The notes below the pieces were generated by a model. It worked only from the letters and a program-made list of their open reading frames with translations, searched no databases and was not told the origin of the DNA. From Desulfuromonadaceae bacterium (GTDB taxonomy: Bacteria; Desulfobacterota; Desulfuromonadia; Desulfuromonadales; SZUA-401), in NCBI GenBank assembly GCA_003246035.1, contig QKBP01000009.1, positions 18,424-82,423 of the forward strand: 64,000 nt of DNA, given 5' to 3'. Numbering within the stretch: the stretch's first letter is position 1; every line of letters starts with the position of its first letter. Below are positions 33,342-43,421 of this stretch, one piece after another. A program made the position numbers and the translations under genes.

Positions 33342-34637
33342 TTAATCCGCGAAGACCCGGGCGAAGATCGTCTCGACATGCTTGAGGTGGTAGTTCAGGT
33401 CGAACGATTCGCGGATCTTGGCCTCGCCGAGGGCCGCAACCACATCGGTGTCGGCGAGCAGTTCGGTGAGGAAATCCTTCCCCTGCTCCCAGACCTTCAT
33501 GGCATTGCGCTGCACCATGCGGTAGGCCTCTTCGCGGCTGACTCCGGCCTGGGTCAGGTCGAGCAGGATCTTCTGCGAGAAGACCAGGCCGCGCATCTGG
33601 TTGAGGTTCTTGAGCATGTTCTCCGGATAGACCACCAGGTTCTTGATCAGACCCGCCAGGCGACGCAGCGAGAAATCGAGGGCCACGGTGGCGTCGGGGC
33701 CGATATAGCGCTCCACGGAGGAGTGAGAGATGTCCCGCTCGTGCCACAGGGCGACGTTCTCCAGCGCCGGGATCGCCAGCCCCCGGACATACCGGGCCTG
33801 GCCGGTGAGGTTCTCGGAGAGGATCGGGTTGCGCTTGTGAGGCATGGCGCTCGACCCTTTCTGCCCCTTGGAGAAGAACTCTTCGGCTTCGAGCACCTCG
33901 GTGCGCTGGAGGTGACGGATCTCGACGGCGATCCGCTCCATCGACGAGGCGATGACCGCGAGGACGCTGAAGTACATGGCGTGCCGGTCGCGGGGGATGA
34001 CCTGGGTCGACACCGGCTCGGGCTTCAGGCCGAGCTTTTCGCAGACGTACTCCTCCACCGCCGGCGGGATGTTGGCGAAGGTCCCGACAGCGCCGGAGAT
34101 CGCGCCGGTGGCGATGTCCTCGCGGGCGGCGGCCAGGCGTTGACGGTTGCGCGCCATCTCGGCGTACCAGCTCGCGAGCTTGAGGCCGAACGTGACCGGC
34201 TCGGCATGAATGCCGTGGGAGCGGCCGATGCAGACCGTATCCTTGTGCTCGAAGGCCCGCACCTTGATCGCCTCCAGGACCATGTCGAGGTCGGCGAGCA
34301 GCTCGTCGGCCGCCTGGGTCAGCTGCACCGACAGGCAGGTGTCGAGGACGTCCGACGAGGTCATCCCCTGGTGAATGAAGCGCGCGTCGGGGCCGACGTA
34401 CTCGGCCACCGAGGTGAGAAACGCGATCACGTCGTGCTTGACTTCAGCCTCGATGGTGTCGATGCGGGCAATGTCGAAGTCCCCCTTCTCGCGGATCGTC
34501 TTGACCGCCTCGGCGGGAATGATCCCGAGCTCGGCCATCTTTTCGCAGGCGAGCGTCTCGATTTCAAGCCAGATCCGGAAGCGGTTCTCAGGTTCCCAGA
34601 TCCGGGCCATTTCCTTGCGGGTGTAACGTTCGATCAT
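33342..34637 (-). CDS. purB: Adenylosuccinate lyase
   Basis: Fumarase-superfamily enzyme cleaving SAICAR and adenylosuccinate. 431 residues. The signature loop GSSAMPHKRNP is near residue 263, and the catalytic His region is TSSDVLDT / GRSHGIHAEP. Second gene behind the YycJ-type hydrolase in the same minus-strand block. Confidence 0.96.
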   Translation of the reverse strand: MIERYTRKEMARIWEPENRFRIWLEIETLACEKMAELGIIPAEAVKTIREKGDFDIARIDTIEAEVKHDVIAFLTSVAEYVGPDARFIHQGMTSSDVLDTCLSVQLTQAADELLADLDMVLEAIKVRAFEHKDTVCIGRSHGIHAEPVTFGLKLASWYAEMARNRQRLAAAREDIATGAISGAVGTFANIPPAVEEYVCEKLGLKPEPVSTQVIPRDRHAMYFSVLAVIASSMERIAVEIRHLQRTEVLEAEEFFSKGQKGSSAMPHKRNPILSENLTGQARYVRGLAIPALENVALWHERDISHSSVERYIGPDATVALDFSLRRLAGLIKNLVVYPENMLKNLNQMRGLVFSQKILLDLTQAGVSREEAYRMVQRNAMKVWEQGKDFLTELLADTDVVAALGEAKIRESFDLNYHLKHVETIFARVFAD

Positions 34638-34677
34638 CGGTACATATCCTCCTCATCCCGTGGGGGATCGATATATT

Positions 34678-35448
34678 TCACAGGCGCAGGCAGGCGCTCA
34701 CCTCGGCCTGGCTGGCGACGAACAGCTGCGGATTACAGACCGTCTGGCGCGTCAGGATGTCGCGTGCATGGCGGAAGGCGAGCTGGGGCTGGTTGTTGGT
34801 CTCGCTCAGGTGTGCCAGGAAGACCCCTTCAAGCCCCTCCCAGAGCACATCGCCCAGCAGCTGCGCCGCGTCACGGTTGGAGAGGTGCCCGTGGGTACTC
34901 CGGACGCGTTGCTTGAGGGGCCAGGGATAAGGTCCCTGGAGCAGCATCTCCTCGTCATGGTTCGACTCGACGATCAGAACCCGGCAGTGCTGGAGTCGCT
35001 GCTGAACCAGGCGGGTCGTCTTGCCAAGGTCGGTCGCCAGTCCGATTTTCCCATCGCTCCCGGTAAAGGTGAAGCCGACCGTGTTGGCGGCATCGTGGGT
35101 AATGGGAAAGGCGTCGATCTCCAGGTCGCGCAGCGAGATCGTGGACGCGGTATCGAATTCTCTGATTTCCGGGAGCTGGCCGATGTCGCCGAGTGCCTTC
35201 AGGGTTTCCGGGTGGATGTAGACCGGCAGGGAGTAACGTCGCGCCATCGGACCGAGCCCCTGACAGTGGTCGCGATGTTCGTGGGTAACGAGCACGGCAT
35301 CGAGGGAGTCCGGCGATACGCCGATCTGGCCGAGACGGCGAGAAAGTTCTCGGGCCGACAGTCCGGCATCGATGAGCAGGCGCGTGTCGCCGCTTTCGAC
35401 GAACACGGCATTGCCACGGCTACCGCTGGCAAGCAGACAGGTGCGCAC
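34678..35448 (-). CDS. MBL-fold metallo-hydrolase, YycJ/WalJ type
   Basis: 256-residue metallo-beta-lactamase-fold protein. It opens LLASGSRGNAVFVESGDTRLLIDAGLS, the hallmark of the YycJ group, and carries THEHRDHCQGLG for the two metal ions, LATDLGK and STHGHLSN. These proteins are probable nucleases linked in Gram-positives to WalRK and DNA repair. Start GTG at 35448 after GGAGG. It may head the purB transcript. Confidence 0.85.
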   Translation of the reverse strand: MRTCLLASGSRGNAVFVESGDTRLLIDAGLSARELSRRLGQIGVSPDSLDAVLVTHEHRDHCQGLGPMARRYSLPVYIHPETLKALGDIGQLPEIREFDTASTISLRDLEIDAFPITHDAANTVGFTFTGSDGKIGLATDLGKTTRLVQQRLQHCRVLIVESNHDEEMLLQGPYPWPLKQRVRSTHGHLSNRDAAQLLGDVLWEGLEGVFLAHLSETNNQPQLAFRHARDILTRQTVCNPQLFVASQAEVSACLRL

Positions 35449-35473
35449 GTTTCCTCCGCAGAAATCGGGCCCT

Positions 35474-35502
35474 TATATACCGAAATTTCCGTGGTACCGC
35501 AA
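35474..35502 (-). promoter_or_regulatory. Promoter ahead of the YycJ-type gene and purB
   Basis: On the minus strand TTGCGG (35497-35502), 17 bases, TATATA (35474-35479), 25 bases before the GTG start. No PurR-type palindrome was recognised. Confidence 0.5.
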
Positions 35503-35524
35503 GGATTAATCACACCGTCGACGG

Positions 35525-37543
35525 TCAGCTGGACGATGCCGGTCGGACCGGCAGACGGACGTGAAACGTCGATCCCTGCCCCGCCGTATTTTCAGATCCA
35601 TTCAGGCCTGCGACCCACACCTCGCCACCATGCAGCTCGACGATCCCCTGGACGATCGTCAGGCCGAGACCAACCCCCTTCCCCTTGAAGGAGACCCTGC
35701 TGCTGGTGTGCTCCTCGATGGGGCCCGCGCCGTAGAACTTGTCGAATATGCGTTCCCGCTCTTCGACCGGTATACCGATGCCGGTGTCGGCGACCACGAC
35801 TTCGACACAGCCGAACTGGGGGTCGGCATCACAGGAACAGCTCTGCGCCGCCTCGCTCCCCGGGGCGAGATAGCTGCTGCGGACCTCGATCCGGCCGCCG
35901 TCGGGGGTGAACTTGATGGCGTTGTTGACCAGGTTGTCGAACAACTGCACGAGTCGCCTGGGATCAGCGCAGACGGTGGGGAGAGAAGGACACTGCTGGT
36001 AGCTGATCAGTTGCTGACGTTGGGCGGCGCTCTCGGCGGCCCGGTCGACACAGGTCTCCAGCAGGTCGTTCAGTTGGACGTTTTCCCGCTGAAGGGCCAC
36101 CCGGTTGCCGTCGAAATCCGACGCATCGACCATGTCCTGGATGATGCGACCGAGCCGCTCGGCGGCGTCGATGATATGCCCGAGAGATTCCTTGAGCGTC
36201 GGATCGCCCAGGGCTTCCTTCTGGGTCTCGAGCAGGTCGGCATAGCCGAGGATAATGGTCAGGGGAGTCTTGAGTTCGTGGGATACCATCCCGAGAAAAG
36301 CGTTCTTCATGCGGTTGAGGCGTGCCAGCTCACGAGCGCTCCGCTCGAGATTCTGCTTCACTTCGTGCTCGCTGGTGATGTCATGCACGATCATCTGCAC
36401 GAGGATCTCGTTGTCCACTCCACGGACCGAGGCCGCACGAATCAACCCGATCATCTGCTCGCCTGCGGCCCCGGCAAAGGTGAACTCTTCGGAGGCGAGG
36501 CCGTATTCGAGCACCTGCTGGTACATTTCGTAGAGCGGGTCGACATCCGCGACCCCGATCTCCTCAAAGAATTGCAGCAGATTGGCGTGAATCGCCTTGT
36601 CGGCGTCGATCGCGAAAAGCGCTTCGGCCTGGTTGTTGAACATCTGGATTTCATCGGCGTCGTTGCAGACCAGGATCGCCTCCGAGGCCTGTTCGACGAG
36701 GGTCTGATAAAGGCGCTGACTGCGCTGGAGCTCGATACTGATCGACTCCTGGGTTTCGTAGGCGTCCTGGAGAAGGTGATTGGAATGTTCGAGCTCCTCC
36801 ATGCCGGCGGCAATCTGCTCGTCCCGCTCGATCAGCGAATCGGCCATCGTGGCAAGGTGGTCGGCGAGATTCTGAAGTTCACGCGTGGAGAGCTTCGGGG
36901 CGCTGATCTGGAAATCCCCCTGGCTGACCCGCCGAGCCACGCTACAAAGGCCTTCGATCGGCGAGAGGAGATGACGCTGCAGGTAGGCCACGACCAGGGC
37001 GTAGATCGCGCAGAACACCCCGATCAGGATCAGCAGGTTGCGAATGATGGTATCCTGGGCCAGTGACAGCAGGACACCGCGCGAGAAACCGATCCGAATC
37101 CAGCCAGTGACGTCTCGCTGGGCGTTCTGGATCGGCACGCTGACATCGTACACCTCCCCCCAGTTGCGCAAGCCTTCGAGGAGGATGACCCGCTCGCTGC
37201 CGCGGGGGGGGAAGTTCACGGCGTTGGGAAGTGACGGGTCATGCGCGAACAGGACCTGTCCGTTGACATCCTCCACCAGGCAGTAGGCCACATCGGGGTC
37301 GCTGTTGACGATCTCCTGGCAACGGGCATTGAGCCCCTCCATCTCCTCGATAGGGATGCCGAGGTTGTGGACCTTTTCGATCGCGAAGCGGAGCGACTCG
37401 GCGTGGATCTGCAGGCGGAGGACAAGGGAGTCCCGGTAGGAGTCGAAGATAGCCTGAACGTCGAAATAGGCGCTCAGTGCCAAGGGGATCAGCAGGGCGA
37501 AAAAGTAGAAGTAGAGAATGCGTTTTTTCAGGCTTGTCATCAT
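35525..37543 (-). CDS. PAS-domain sensor histidine kinase
   Basis: 672-residue inner-membrane kinase: a membrane helix (about 8-25), a periplasmic sensor domain (30-165), a second helix (about 168-190), HAMP (190-245), a PAS domain (about 280-400), the dimerisation box VSHELKTPL with the phospho-His near 422, then the ATPase with N, G1 (DTGIGIP) and G2 (GKGVGLGL) boxes. A short Cys cluster CSCDADPQFGC sits in the ATPase domain between the N and G1 boxes. No response regulator is adjacent. Two consecutive ATGs at the start; no ribosome site seen. Own promoter at 37630-37658, divergent from gap. Confidence 0.92.
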   Translation of the reverse strand: MMTSLKKRILYFYFFALLIPLALSAYFDVQAIFDSYRDSLVLRLQIHAESLRFAIEKVHNLGIPIEEMEGLNARCQEIVNSDPDVAYCLVEDVNGQVLFAHDPSLPNAVNFPPRGSERVILLEGLRNWGEVYDVSVPIQNAQRDVTGWIRIGFSRGVLLSLAQDTIIRNLLILIGVFCAIYALVVAYLQRHLLSPIEGLCSVARRVSQGDFQISAPKLSTRELQNLADHLATMADSLIERDEQIAAGMEELEHSNHLLQDAYETQESISIELQRSQRLYQTLVEQASEAILVCNDADEIQMFNNQAEALFAIDADKAIHANLLQFFEEIGVADVDPLYEMYQQVLEYGLASEEFTFAGAAGEQMIGLIRAASVRGVDNEILVQMIVHDITSEHEVKQNLERSARELARLNRMKNAFLGMVSHELKTPLTIILGYADLLETQKEALGDPTLKESLGHIIDAAERLGRIIQDMVDASDFDGNRVALQRENVQLNDLLETCVDRAAESAAQRQQLISYQQCPSLPTVCADPRRLVQLFDNLVNNAIKFTPDGGRIEVRSSYLAPGSEAAQSCSCDADPQFGCVEVVVADTGIGIPVEERERIFDKFYGAGPIEEHTSSRVSFKGKGVGLGLTIVQGIVELHGGEVWVAGLNGSENTAGQGSTFHVRLPVRPASSS

Positions 37544-37629
37544 GTGATGCCGGGGATGGCTTCGCCCACTCGAACCGACCTGGGAGATTGGGATATTCTT
37601 ACAAAATCAGGCTTCTGCGCGCGCCCAAG

Positions 37630-37658
37630 ATTAGACCCGGATTCGCAGGCGTTGTCAA
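37630..37658 (-). promoter_or_regulatory. Promoter of the PAS sensor kinase gene
   Basis: On the minus strand TTGACA (37653-37658), 17 bases, TCTAAT (37630-37635). A leader of about 80 bases follows. Confidence 0.65.
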
Positions 37659-37672
37659 TTGCAAAGGCCTGA

Positions 37673-38812
<1,140 letters not shown>

Positions 38813-38876
38813 ACGATTGCCCCGACGGGGCCGCGGGACAGCAGCCCCGCGCAACGGGTCCAGGCAAGGAGCACCC

Positions 38877-40100
38877 ATGTTCGAAAAGATGACGCTCAAG
38901 GATGTCGACTTCCGCGGCAAACGCGTTCTCTGTCGCGTCGATTTCAATGTTCCGCTCGACGAGGATCGCAACATCACCGACGATACCCGGATCGTCGCTG
39001 CGCTGCCGACCATCCAGCACATCCTCGGCCAGGGTGGGAAGCTGGTCCTGTGCTCCCATCTCGGTCGCCCCAAGGGTCAACCCGATCCACGCTACAGCCT
39101 CGCCCCGGTCGCCAGGTACCTGAGCAAGCTGATCGGCGTCCCCGTCGCCATGGCCCCCGATTGTGTCGGCCCGGTCGCCGAGATGCTCACCGAGGAGATG
39201 GCGCTCGGCGACGTCGTCCTGCTCGAGAATCTGCGTTTCCACGCGGGAGAAACCGACAACGACCCGGAGTTCTGCCAGGCGCTCGCGCGACTCGGCGACA
39301 TCTACGTCAACGACGCCTTCGGCGCCGCACACCGCGCCCACGCCTCGACGGCGGGCGTGACCCGTTTCCTGCAGCCGGCGGTTTCGGGCCTGCTGATGGA
39401 GAAGGAGCTGCACTATCTCGGGACCGCGCTCTCGAACCCCGAGCGCCCCTTCATGGCCATCCTCGGCGGAGCCAAGGTCAGCGACAAAATCCCGGTGATC
39501 ACCAATCTTCTCCCCCTGGTCGACACCCTGGTGATCGGCGGAGGGATGGCCTACACGTTTCTCAAGGCCAAGGGGCACCAGGTCGGCGCTTCGCTGGTCG
39601 AGAGCGACCTGCTCGATCTGGCCGGCCAGCTGTTGAGCCAGGCCGATGCGGCCGGGGTACGTATCCTGCTGCCGATCGACCATGTCCTGGCCGAGACCTT
39701 CAGCGCCGAAGCGGAACCGAGAAGCTGCCCCGAAGTCGACATCCCCGAGGGGATGATGGCCCTCGACATCGGCCCCGAAACCCGCCGCCTGTTCTGCTCC
39801 GAGCTGCGCAAGGCCGGGACGGTGATCTGGAACGGACCGATGGGGGTCTTCGAATTCGACGCCTTTGCCGAAGGGACGTTCACCGTCGCCCGCGCACTCG
39901 CCGATGCCGACGTGACCAGCATCATCGGCGGCGGCGACTCGGTGGCCGCCGTGACCCTCTCGGGGCTGGCGAAGCAGATGTCCCACATCTCCACCGGTGG
40001 GGGCGCCTCCCTCGAATTCCTCGAGGGGAAACAGCTCCCCGGCATCGTCGCCCTGAGCGACAGACCCGAGCTCCCCGACTCTGCAGAGCAGGAAGGATAA
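38877..40100 (+). CDS. pgk: Phosphoglycerate kinase
   Basis: 407 residues, ATP-forming glycolytic kinase. N-terminal [20 protein letters not shown], the LGRPKG loop, [10 protein letters not shown], and the C-terminal nucleotide loop [12 protein letters not shown] at 38877 behind AAGGAG, 64 bases after gap. Confidence 0.97.
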   Translation: MFEKMTLKDVDFRGKRVLCRVDFNVPLDEDRNITDDTRIVAALPTIQHILGQGGKLVLCSHLGRPKGQPDPRYSLAPVARYLSKLIGVPVAMAPDCVGPVAEMLTEEMALGDVVLLENLRFHAGETDNDPEFCQALARLGDIYVNDAFGAAHRAHASTAGVTRFLQPAVSGLLMEKELHYLGTALSNPERPFMAILGGAKVSDKIPVITNLLPLVDTLVIGGGMAYTFLKAKGHQVGASLVESDLLDLAGQLLSQADAAGVRILLPIDHVLAETFSAEAEPRSCPEVDIPEGMMALDIGPETRRLFCSELRKAGTVIWNGPMGVFEFDAFAEGTFTVARALADADVTSIIGGGDSVAAVTLSGLAKQMSHISTGGGASLEFLEGKQLPGIVALSDRPELPDSAEQEG

Positions 40101-40103
40101 GTC

Positions 40104-40862
40104 ATGCGCCGTCCCGTCATTGCCGGCAACTGGAAACTGCACAAGACCCTTCAGGAGAGCGTCGAGCTCGCCTCCGGTCTGGCCACGGAGCTGGCCAGCA
40201 TCGACGATGTCGACCTGGTGATCGCCCCGGTCTTCACCGCCCTCTCGCGGGTCGCCGATGCGCTCAACGGATCCCCCCTGATGCTCGCCGCACAGAACTG
40301 CTACCCCGAGGCGAGCGGCGCCTTCACCGGCGAGGTCTCCCCCGCCCTGCTCAAGGACGCCGGCTGCAGCTGGGTGATCCTCGGCCACTCGGAGCGACGC
40401 CAGCTGTTCGGCGAAGACAACGCCTTTATCAACCGCAAGGTCCAGTCAGTTCTCGCAAACGACCTGAAGGTGATCCTGTGTATCGGCGAGACCCTCGAGG
40501 AGCGCGAGGGCGGATCGATGTACGACGTGCTGCGCAACCAGGTCACCGGAGGGCTGGCCGGCCTCGGCGAGACACAGCTCGATCAGCTGGTGATCGCCTA
40601 CGAGCCGGTCTGGGCGATCGGCACCGGCAAGACCGCCAGCAACGAGCAGGCCCAGGAGGCCCACTCGTTCATCCGCGGTCTGGTCATGGGGATGTTCAGC
40701 CTCGAAGCCTCGCAGCAGATGCGCATCCTCTACGGCGGCAGCGTCAAGCCCGACAATGTCGACGGGCTCATGGCCGAGGCCGACGTCGATGGCGCCCTGG
40801 TCGGCGGCGCGAGCCTGAAAGTCGAAGATTTCACCCGCATCGCGCGTTTCGTGCGCAGCTAA
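40104..40862 (+). CDS. tpiA: Triose-phosphate isomerase
   Basis: 252 residues, interconverts dihydroxyacetone phosphate and glyceraldehyde 3-phosphate. Substrate Lys in AGNWKLHK, catalytic His in ILGHSERR, and catalytic Glu in AYEPVWAIGTGKTAS. Starts 3 bases after pgk, with AGGAAGGA before the ATG. Confidence 0.97.
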   Translation: MRRPVIAGNWKLHKTLQESVELASGLATELASIDDVDLVIAPVFTALSRVADALNGSPLMLAAQNCYPEASGAFTGEVSPALLKDAGCSWVILGHSERRQLFGEDNAFINRKVQSVLANDLKVILCIGETLEEREGGSMYDVLRNQVTGGLAGLGETQLDQLVIAYEPVWAIGTGKTASNEQAQEAHSFIRGLVMGMFSLEASQQMRILYGGSVKPDNVDGLMAEADVDGALVGGASLKVEDFTRIARFVRS

Positions 40863-40869
40863 TTAACGC

Positions 40870-40898
40870 TTTTCACGGTGTGGGGCATGTGCTATAGT
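40870..40898 (+). promoter_or_regulatory. Promoter of secG
   Basis: TTTTCA (40870-40875), 17 bases, TATAGT (40893-40898), right behind tpiA. secG may also be read from the gap promoter. Confidence 0.45.
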
Positions 40899-40933
40899 CC
40901 CGCTCTTCAAACGCGTTAAAGGAGCAGCAACTC

Positions 40934-41269
40934 ATGTTTACAGCCTTACTGGTTATACTGCACGTCCTGGTCAGCATCGCCATGATCATCATTGTCCTGC
41001 TTCAGGCCGGCAAAGGGGCCGAAGTCGGCGCCTCTTTCGGGACCGGCGGCAGCGGGGCGATCATGGGCACAGCCAGCAGCAAGAGCTTCATGTCGCGGCT
41101 CACCACCATGACCGCGGTCATCTTCATGCTCACCAGCCTCACCCTGGCCTACTTCTACGGCCGTCCCGGCGACGACAGCATCATGCCGGCCCAGTCGGTC
41201 AGCGCTCCGGCCGAGGCAGCGGCACCGGCCGCTCCGGCCGCTCCGGCACCGGCTGAGCAGGGCAAATAA
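40934..41269 (+). CDS. secG: Preprotein translocase subunit SecG
   Basis: 111-residue membrane subunit of SecYEG. Two hydrophobic helices, the conserved loop LLQAGKGAEVGASFGTGGS between them, and a low-complexity Ala-Pro tail. The tpiA-secG-tRNA-Leu order is common in bacteria. Confidence 0.93.
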   Translation: MFTALLVILHVLVSIAMIIIVLLQAGKGAEVGASFGTGGSGAIMGTASSKSFMSRLTTMTAVIFMLTSLTLAYFYGRPGDDSIMPAQSVSAPAEAAAPAAPAAPAPAEQGK

Positions 41270-41286
41270 GCAACTGACTTTTTTGC

Positions 41287-41320
41287 CTGATTTGCAGTTG
41301 ACAGACCCGGTGCAAATCAG
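41287..41320. promoter_or_regulatory. Perfect 10-bp inverted repeat around the tRNA-Leu -35 box
   Basis: CTGATTTGCA (41287-41296) and TGCAAATCAG (41311-41320) form a perfect inverted repeat with a 14-base gap. The -35 box lies in the gap and the right arm abuts the -10 box. It could be an operator, or a hairpin behind secG, though no T run follows it. Confidence 0.5.
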
Positions 41321-41326
41321 TATAAC
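41298..41326 (+). promoter_or_regulatory. Promoter of tRNA-Leu
   Basis: TTGACA (41298-41303), 17 bases, TATAAC (41321-41326), 12 bases before the tRNA. Confidence 0.85.
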
Positions 41327-41338
41327 TACAAGCCGTTC

Positions 41339-41425
41339 GCCGAAGTGGTGGAACTGGTAGACACGCCATCTTGAGGGGGTGGTGGGCGACAGCCCGTGCG
41401 AGTTCGAGTCTCGCCTTCGGCACCA
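41339..41425 (+). tRNA. tRNA-Leu (anticodon GAG)
   Basis: 87 bases with encoded CCA and a long variable arm, as class II tRNAs have. Acceptor stem GCCGAAG/CTTCGGC; anticodon stem CCATC/GGTGG (one G-T pair) around loop TTGAGGG. Confidence 0.95.
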
Positions 41426-41432
41426 GTGAACA

Positions 41433-41465
41433 AAAACCCGGTCCTGTTTCAGGGCCGGGTTTTTT
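41433..41465 (+). terminator. Terminator of tRNA-Leu
   Basis: 14-bp stem (one G-T pair) from AAAACCCGG to CCGGGTTTT with a 3-base loop, then T6. Confidence 0.92.
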
Positions 41466-41527
41466 GTTTGCCGCTTGCACGCCGCGAGGCATGCGTTATG
41501 CTCGTGAAAACGCACCAGGAGACCTGC

Positions 41528-41842
41528 ATGCGCCTCCCCCTGACAATCCTGCTGATGTTCGCCCTCCCCTGCGCCGTATCGGCTCTCGAGGCCCCGTCAC
41601 GGGCCACCGGGAAGATCCTCTTCGAGACCCCCCATCTCGGCACCAGCGGCCAGAGCTGCGCCAGCTGCCACCTTGACGGGAAGGGCCTCGAGCAGCTCCG
41701 GCGCATGGACGACGCGACGCTGACCGCCACGGTCAACCGCTGTATCGCTTCCGCCCTGAGGGGCTCCCCGCTCGATCCGTCGTCGACCGAGATGGAGTCG
41801 CTGATCCTTTATCTCAGGAGCCTCACCTCTCCCGATCCGTAA
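41528..41842 (+). CDS. Small periplasmic mono-heme cytochrome c
   Basis: 104 residues. Signal peptide of about 19 residues (MRLPLTILLMFALPCAVSA), then a class I cytochrome fold with one heme site CASCH (Cys44, Cys47, His48). A Met in STEMESLILYLRSL is a candidate axial ligand. It would carry electrons in the periplasm. ATG at 41528 follows AGGAGA. It stands alone between the tRNA-Leu terminator and a convergent gene. Confidence 0.88.
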   Translation: MRLPLTILLMFALPCAVSALEAPSRATGKILFETPHLGTSGQSCASCHLDGKGLEQLRRMDDATLTATVNRCIASALRGSPLDPSSTEMESLILYLRSLTSPDP

Positions 41843-41846
41843 ACAA

Positions 41847-41874
41847 GAAAAGGCCGGTTCGCGCGAACCGGCCT
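41847..41874 (-). terminator. Terminator between the cytochrome and the Cys-tailed gene
   Basis: Inverted repeat AGGCCGGTTCG / CGAACCGGCCT, followed on the minus strand by TTTTCTTGTTT. It ends the minus-strand run and may also stop the cytochrome transcript, although its plus-strand tail is poor in T. Confidence 0.75.
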
Positions 41875-41900
41875 CTCCGTGTCTTGTCAGCAGAGCCCTC

Positions 41901-42299
41901 TCAACAACCACAACCGCAGTTGTGACAGACTACCTTGTCGCTCCCGTCCGGCTCGATGGTCTCGGGGGCAAAGGCGATACGCCTCACCCCGCGGCGGATA
42001 TCCTCGAGCAGGTCGAGGCGGGCACTGCAGCCGATGACATGCCCGAGGCAGAGGTTGCCGAGCCCGGGTTTGCTGGAACGGATCCGCACGGCGTTGAGGA
42101 GGTCTCCGTAACCGCGGGCCTCGATACGCCGCTCCAGCTCAAGGCTGAACACCACCTCAACCCCGAACGGGCGCATGTCGCGGTCGAGCTCGCAGGCCGC
42201 CGCGGCCAGCGCTTCCCGATCCAGATCATAGGTCCAGTCGTTCCGCGGGAACGAGACATCGTGGAGCACCACGGAGATTTTTTCGCGATCGGTTTTCAC
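41901..42299 (-). CDS. Unknown protein with CHNCGCGC metal-binding-like tail
   Basis: 132 residues, no family recognised. The body alternates strands and helices (ISVVLHDVSF, LNAVRIRSSK, GVRRIAF) and contains Cys36, Cys84 and Cys91. The last eight residues are CHNCGCGC (Cys125, 128, 130, 132), a form typical of metal or thiol chemistry. GTG start at 42299 after GAGG. Last gene of the long minus-strand block, 11 bases behind the PDZ gene. Confidence 0.6.
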   Translation of the reverse strand: MKTDREKISVVLHDVSFPRNDWTYDLDREALAAAACELDRDMRPFGVEVVFSLELERRIEARGYGDLLNAVRIRSSKPGLGNLCLGHVIGCSARLDLLEDIRRGVRRIAFAPETIEPDGSDKVVCHNCGCGC

Positions 42300-42310
42300 G
42301 TCTACCTCTT

Positions 42311-42712
42311 CTACGGCCGCATCTCCACGCCGGGGAGCTGAACCGGTGCCGTCACCAGGGTCTTTCGTTCAAGGACGACGCTGAAGGTGCCGTAGACGCC
42401 GGGGCGCTGGTAGACCAGCTCCACGTAGGTCCCGGCCTTTCCGCGCAGAAGCTGCGAGGTCACGGCGACAAAATCGGTCCCGACCAGGCGCTGTCCGTCG
42501 ACCTGGAGGATCAGGTCGCCCGCAAGGAGGCCGGCCGTACCGGCGGGCGACCCCTTCAGGACCGCCAGCACGACGACCTCTCCGCGTTCGGTCGGCACGA
42601 CCTGCAGGCCGACACCCGCGGCAACGGGCTCCTTGACCTCGGTGGTGCCGAGCAGCGCCAGGGCCAGGACGATCACCCCCAGGGAAAACAGCAGTCGATA
42701 TGCGCGCGTCAT
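42311..42712 (-). CDS. Exported PDZ-domain protein
   Basis: 133 residues: a signal or membrane helix (about 5-22), then one PDZ domain (GVGLQVVPTERGEVVVLAVLKGSPAGTAGLLAGDLILQVDG pattern, split over residues 34-75). No protease domain. Such single-PDZ proteins bind peptide C-termini or act as adaptors. ATG at 42712 after GAGGGG. Confidence 0.75.
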   Translation of the reverse strand: MTRAYRLLFSLGVIVLALALLGTTEVKEPVAAGVGLQVVPTERGEVVVLAVLKGSPAGTAGLLAGDLILQVDGQRLVGTDFVAVTSQLLRGKAGTYVELVYQRPGVYGTFSVVLERKTLVTAPVQLPGVEMRP

Positions 42713-42723
42713 CCGCCCCCCTC

Positions 42724-43332
42724 TCATACGATCCACGAGGTATCTCCGCACCCTTCCCGCAGCAGCTCGACGCGGTCGTCGATCAGGCTGATCACGGTCG
42801 AGGGGTCCCCGGTCAGGATCCCCCCGTCGATCACCATCTCGAGCTGGCGACCGAGTTGCTGGTCGATATCCTGGGGGTCGTTCATGACGTGATCCCCGCT
42901 CAGGTTGGCGCTGGTGGTGACCAGCGGGTGACCGAGCTCGCGTACGATCGAGAGGGCGATCGGGTTGTCCGGAATGCGGATACCGACGGTCTTCTGGCGT
43001 GTCGTGAGCAGATCGGGGACGGCGCGGGTCGCCTCGAGAACGAACGTGTACGGCCCCGGCAGGTGACGACGCATGATCTTGTAGGCGAAGTTGCTCACCT
43101 GGGCGTAGTTGGAGACGTCCGACAGGTCGGCGCAGATGAAGGAGAACGGTTTGCGCGGGTCGCGCTGCTTGATCTGGTAGATCTTGCGCACTCCCTTGCG
43201 GTTGAAGATATCACACCCGATGCCGTAGATCGTATCGGTCGGATACGCGATCACGCCCCCCTGCTTGAGCGTCTCGACCACGCGATGGATCTGGCGCAAC
43301 TGAGGATTCTGCGAATTGATCGTCACCAGCAT
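42724..43332 (-). CDS. Sua5/YciO/YrdC-family threonylcarbamoyl-AMP synthase-like protein
   Basis: 202 residues. The family motif GGVIAYPTDTIYGIGCD, then KRDPRKPFSFI-type residues, LPGPYTFVLEA and LVTTSANLSGD. Members make threonylcarbamoyl-AMP for the tRNA t6A modification; this length and the KPFSFIC block are closer to the YciO branch, whose activity is less certain. ATG at 43332 after GGAGGGTACCG. Confidence 0.88.
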   Translation of the reverse strand: MLVTINSQNPQLRQIHRVVETLKQGGVIAYPTDTIYGIGCDIFNRKGVRKIYQIKQRDPRKPFSFICADLSDVSNYAQVSNFAYKIMRRHLPGPYTFVLEATRAVPDLLTTRQKTVGIRIPDNPIALSIVRELGHPLVTTSANLSGDHVMNDPQDIDQQLGRQLEMVIDGGILTGDPSTVISLIDDRVELLREGCGDTSWIV

Positions 43333-43421
43333 CGGTACCCTCCGTATTCCGTCGACAAAGACATCACCACACTCGTGCAAGGTGTTGTTTACCAGATTTT
43401 AGCACAGGCTGCACGCCAAAA

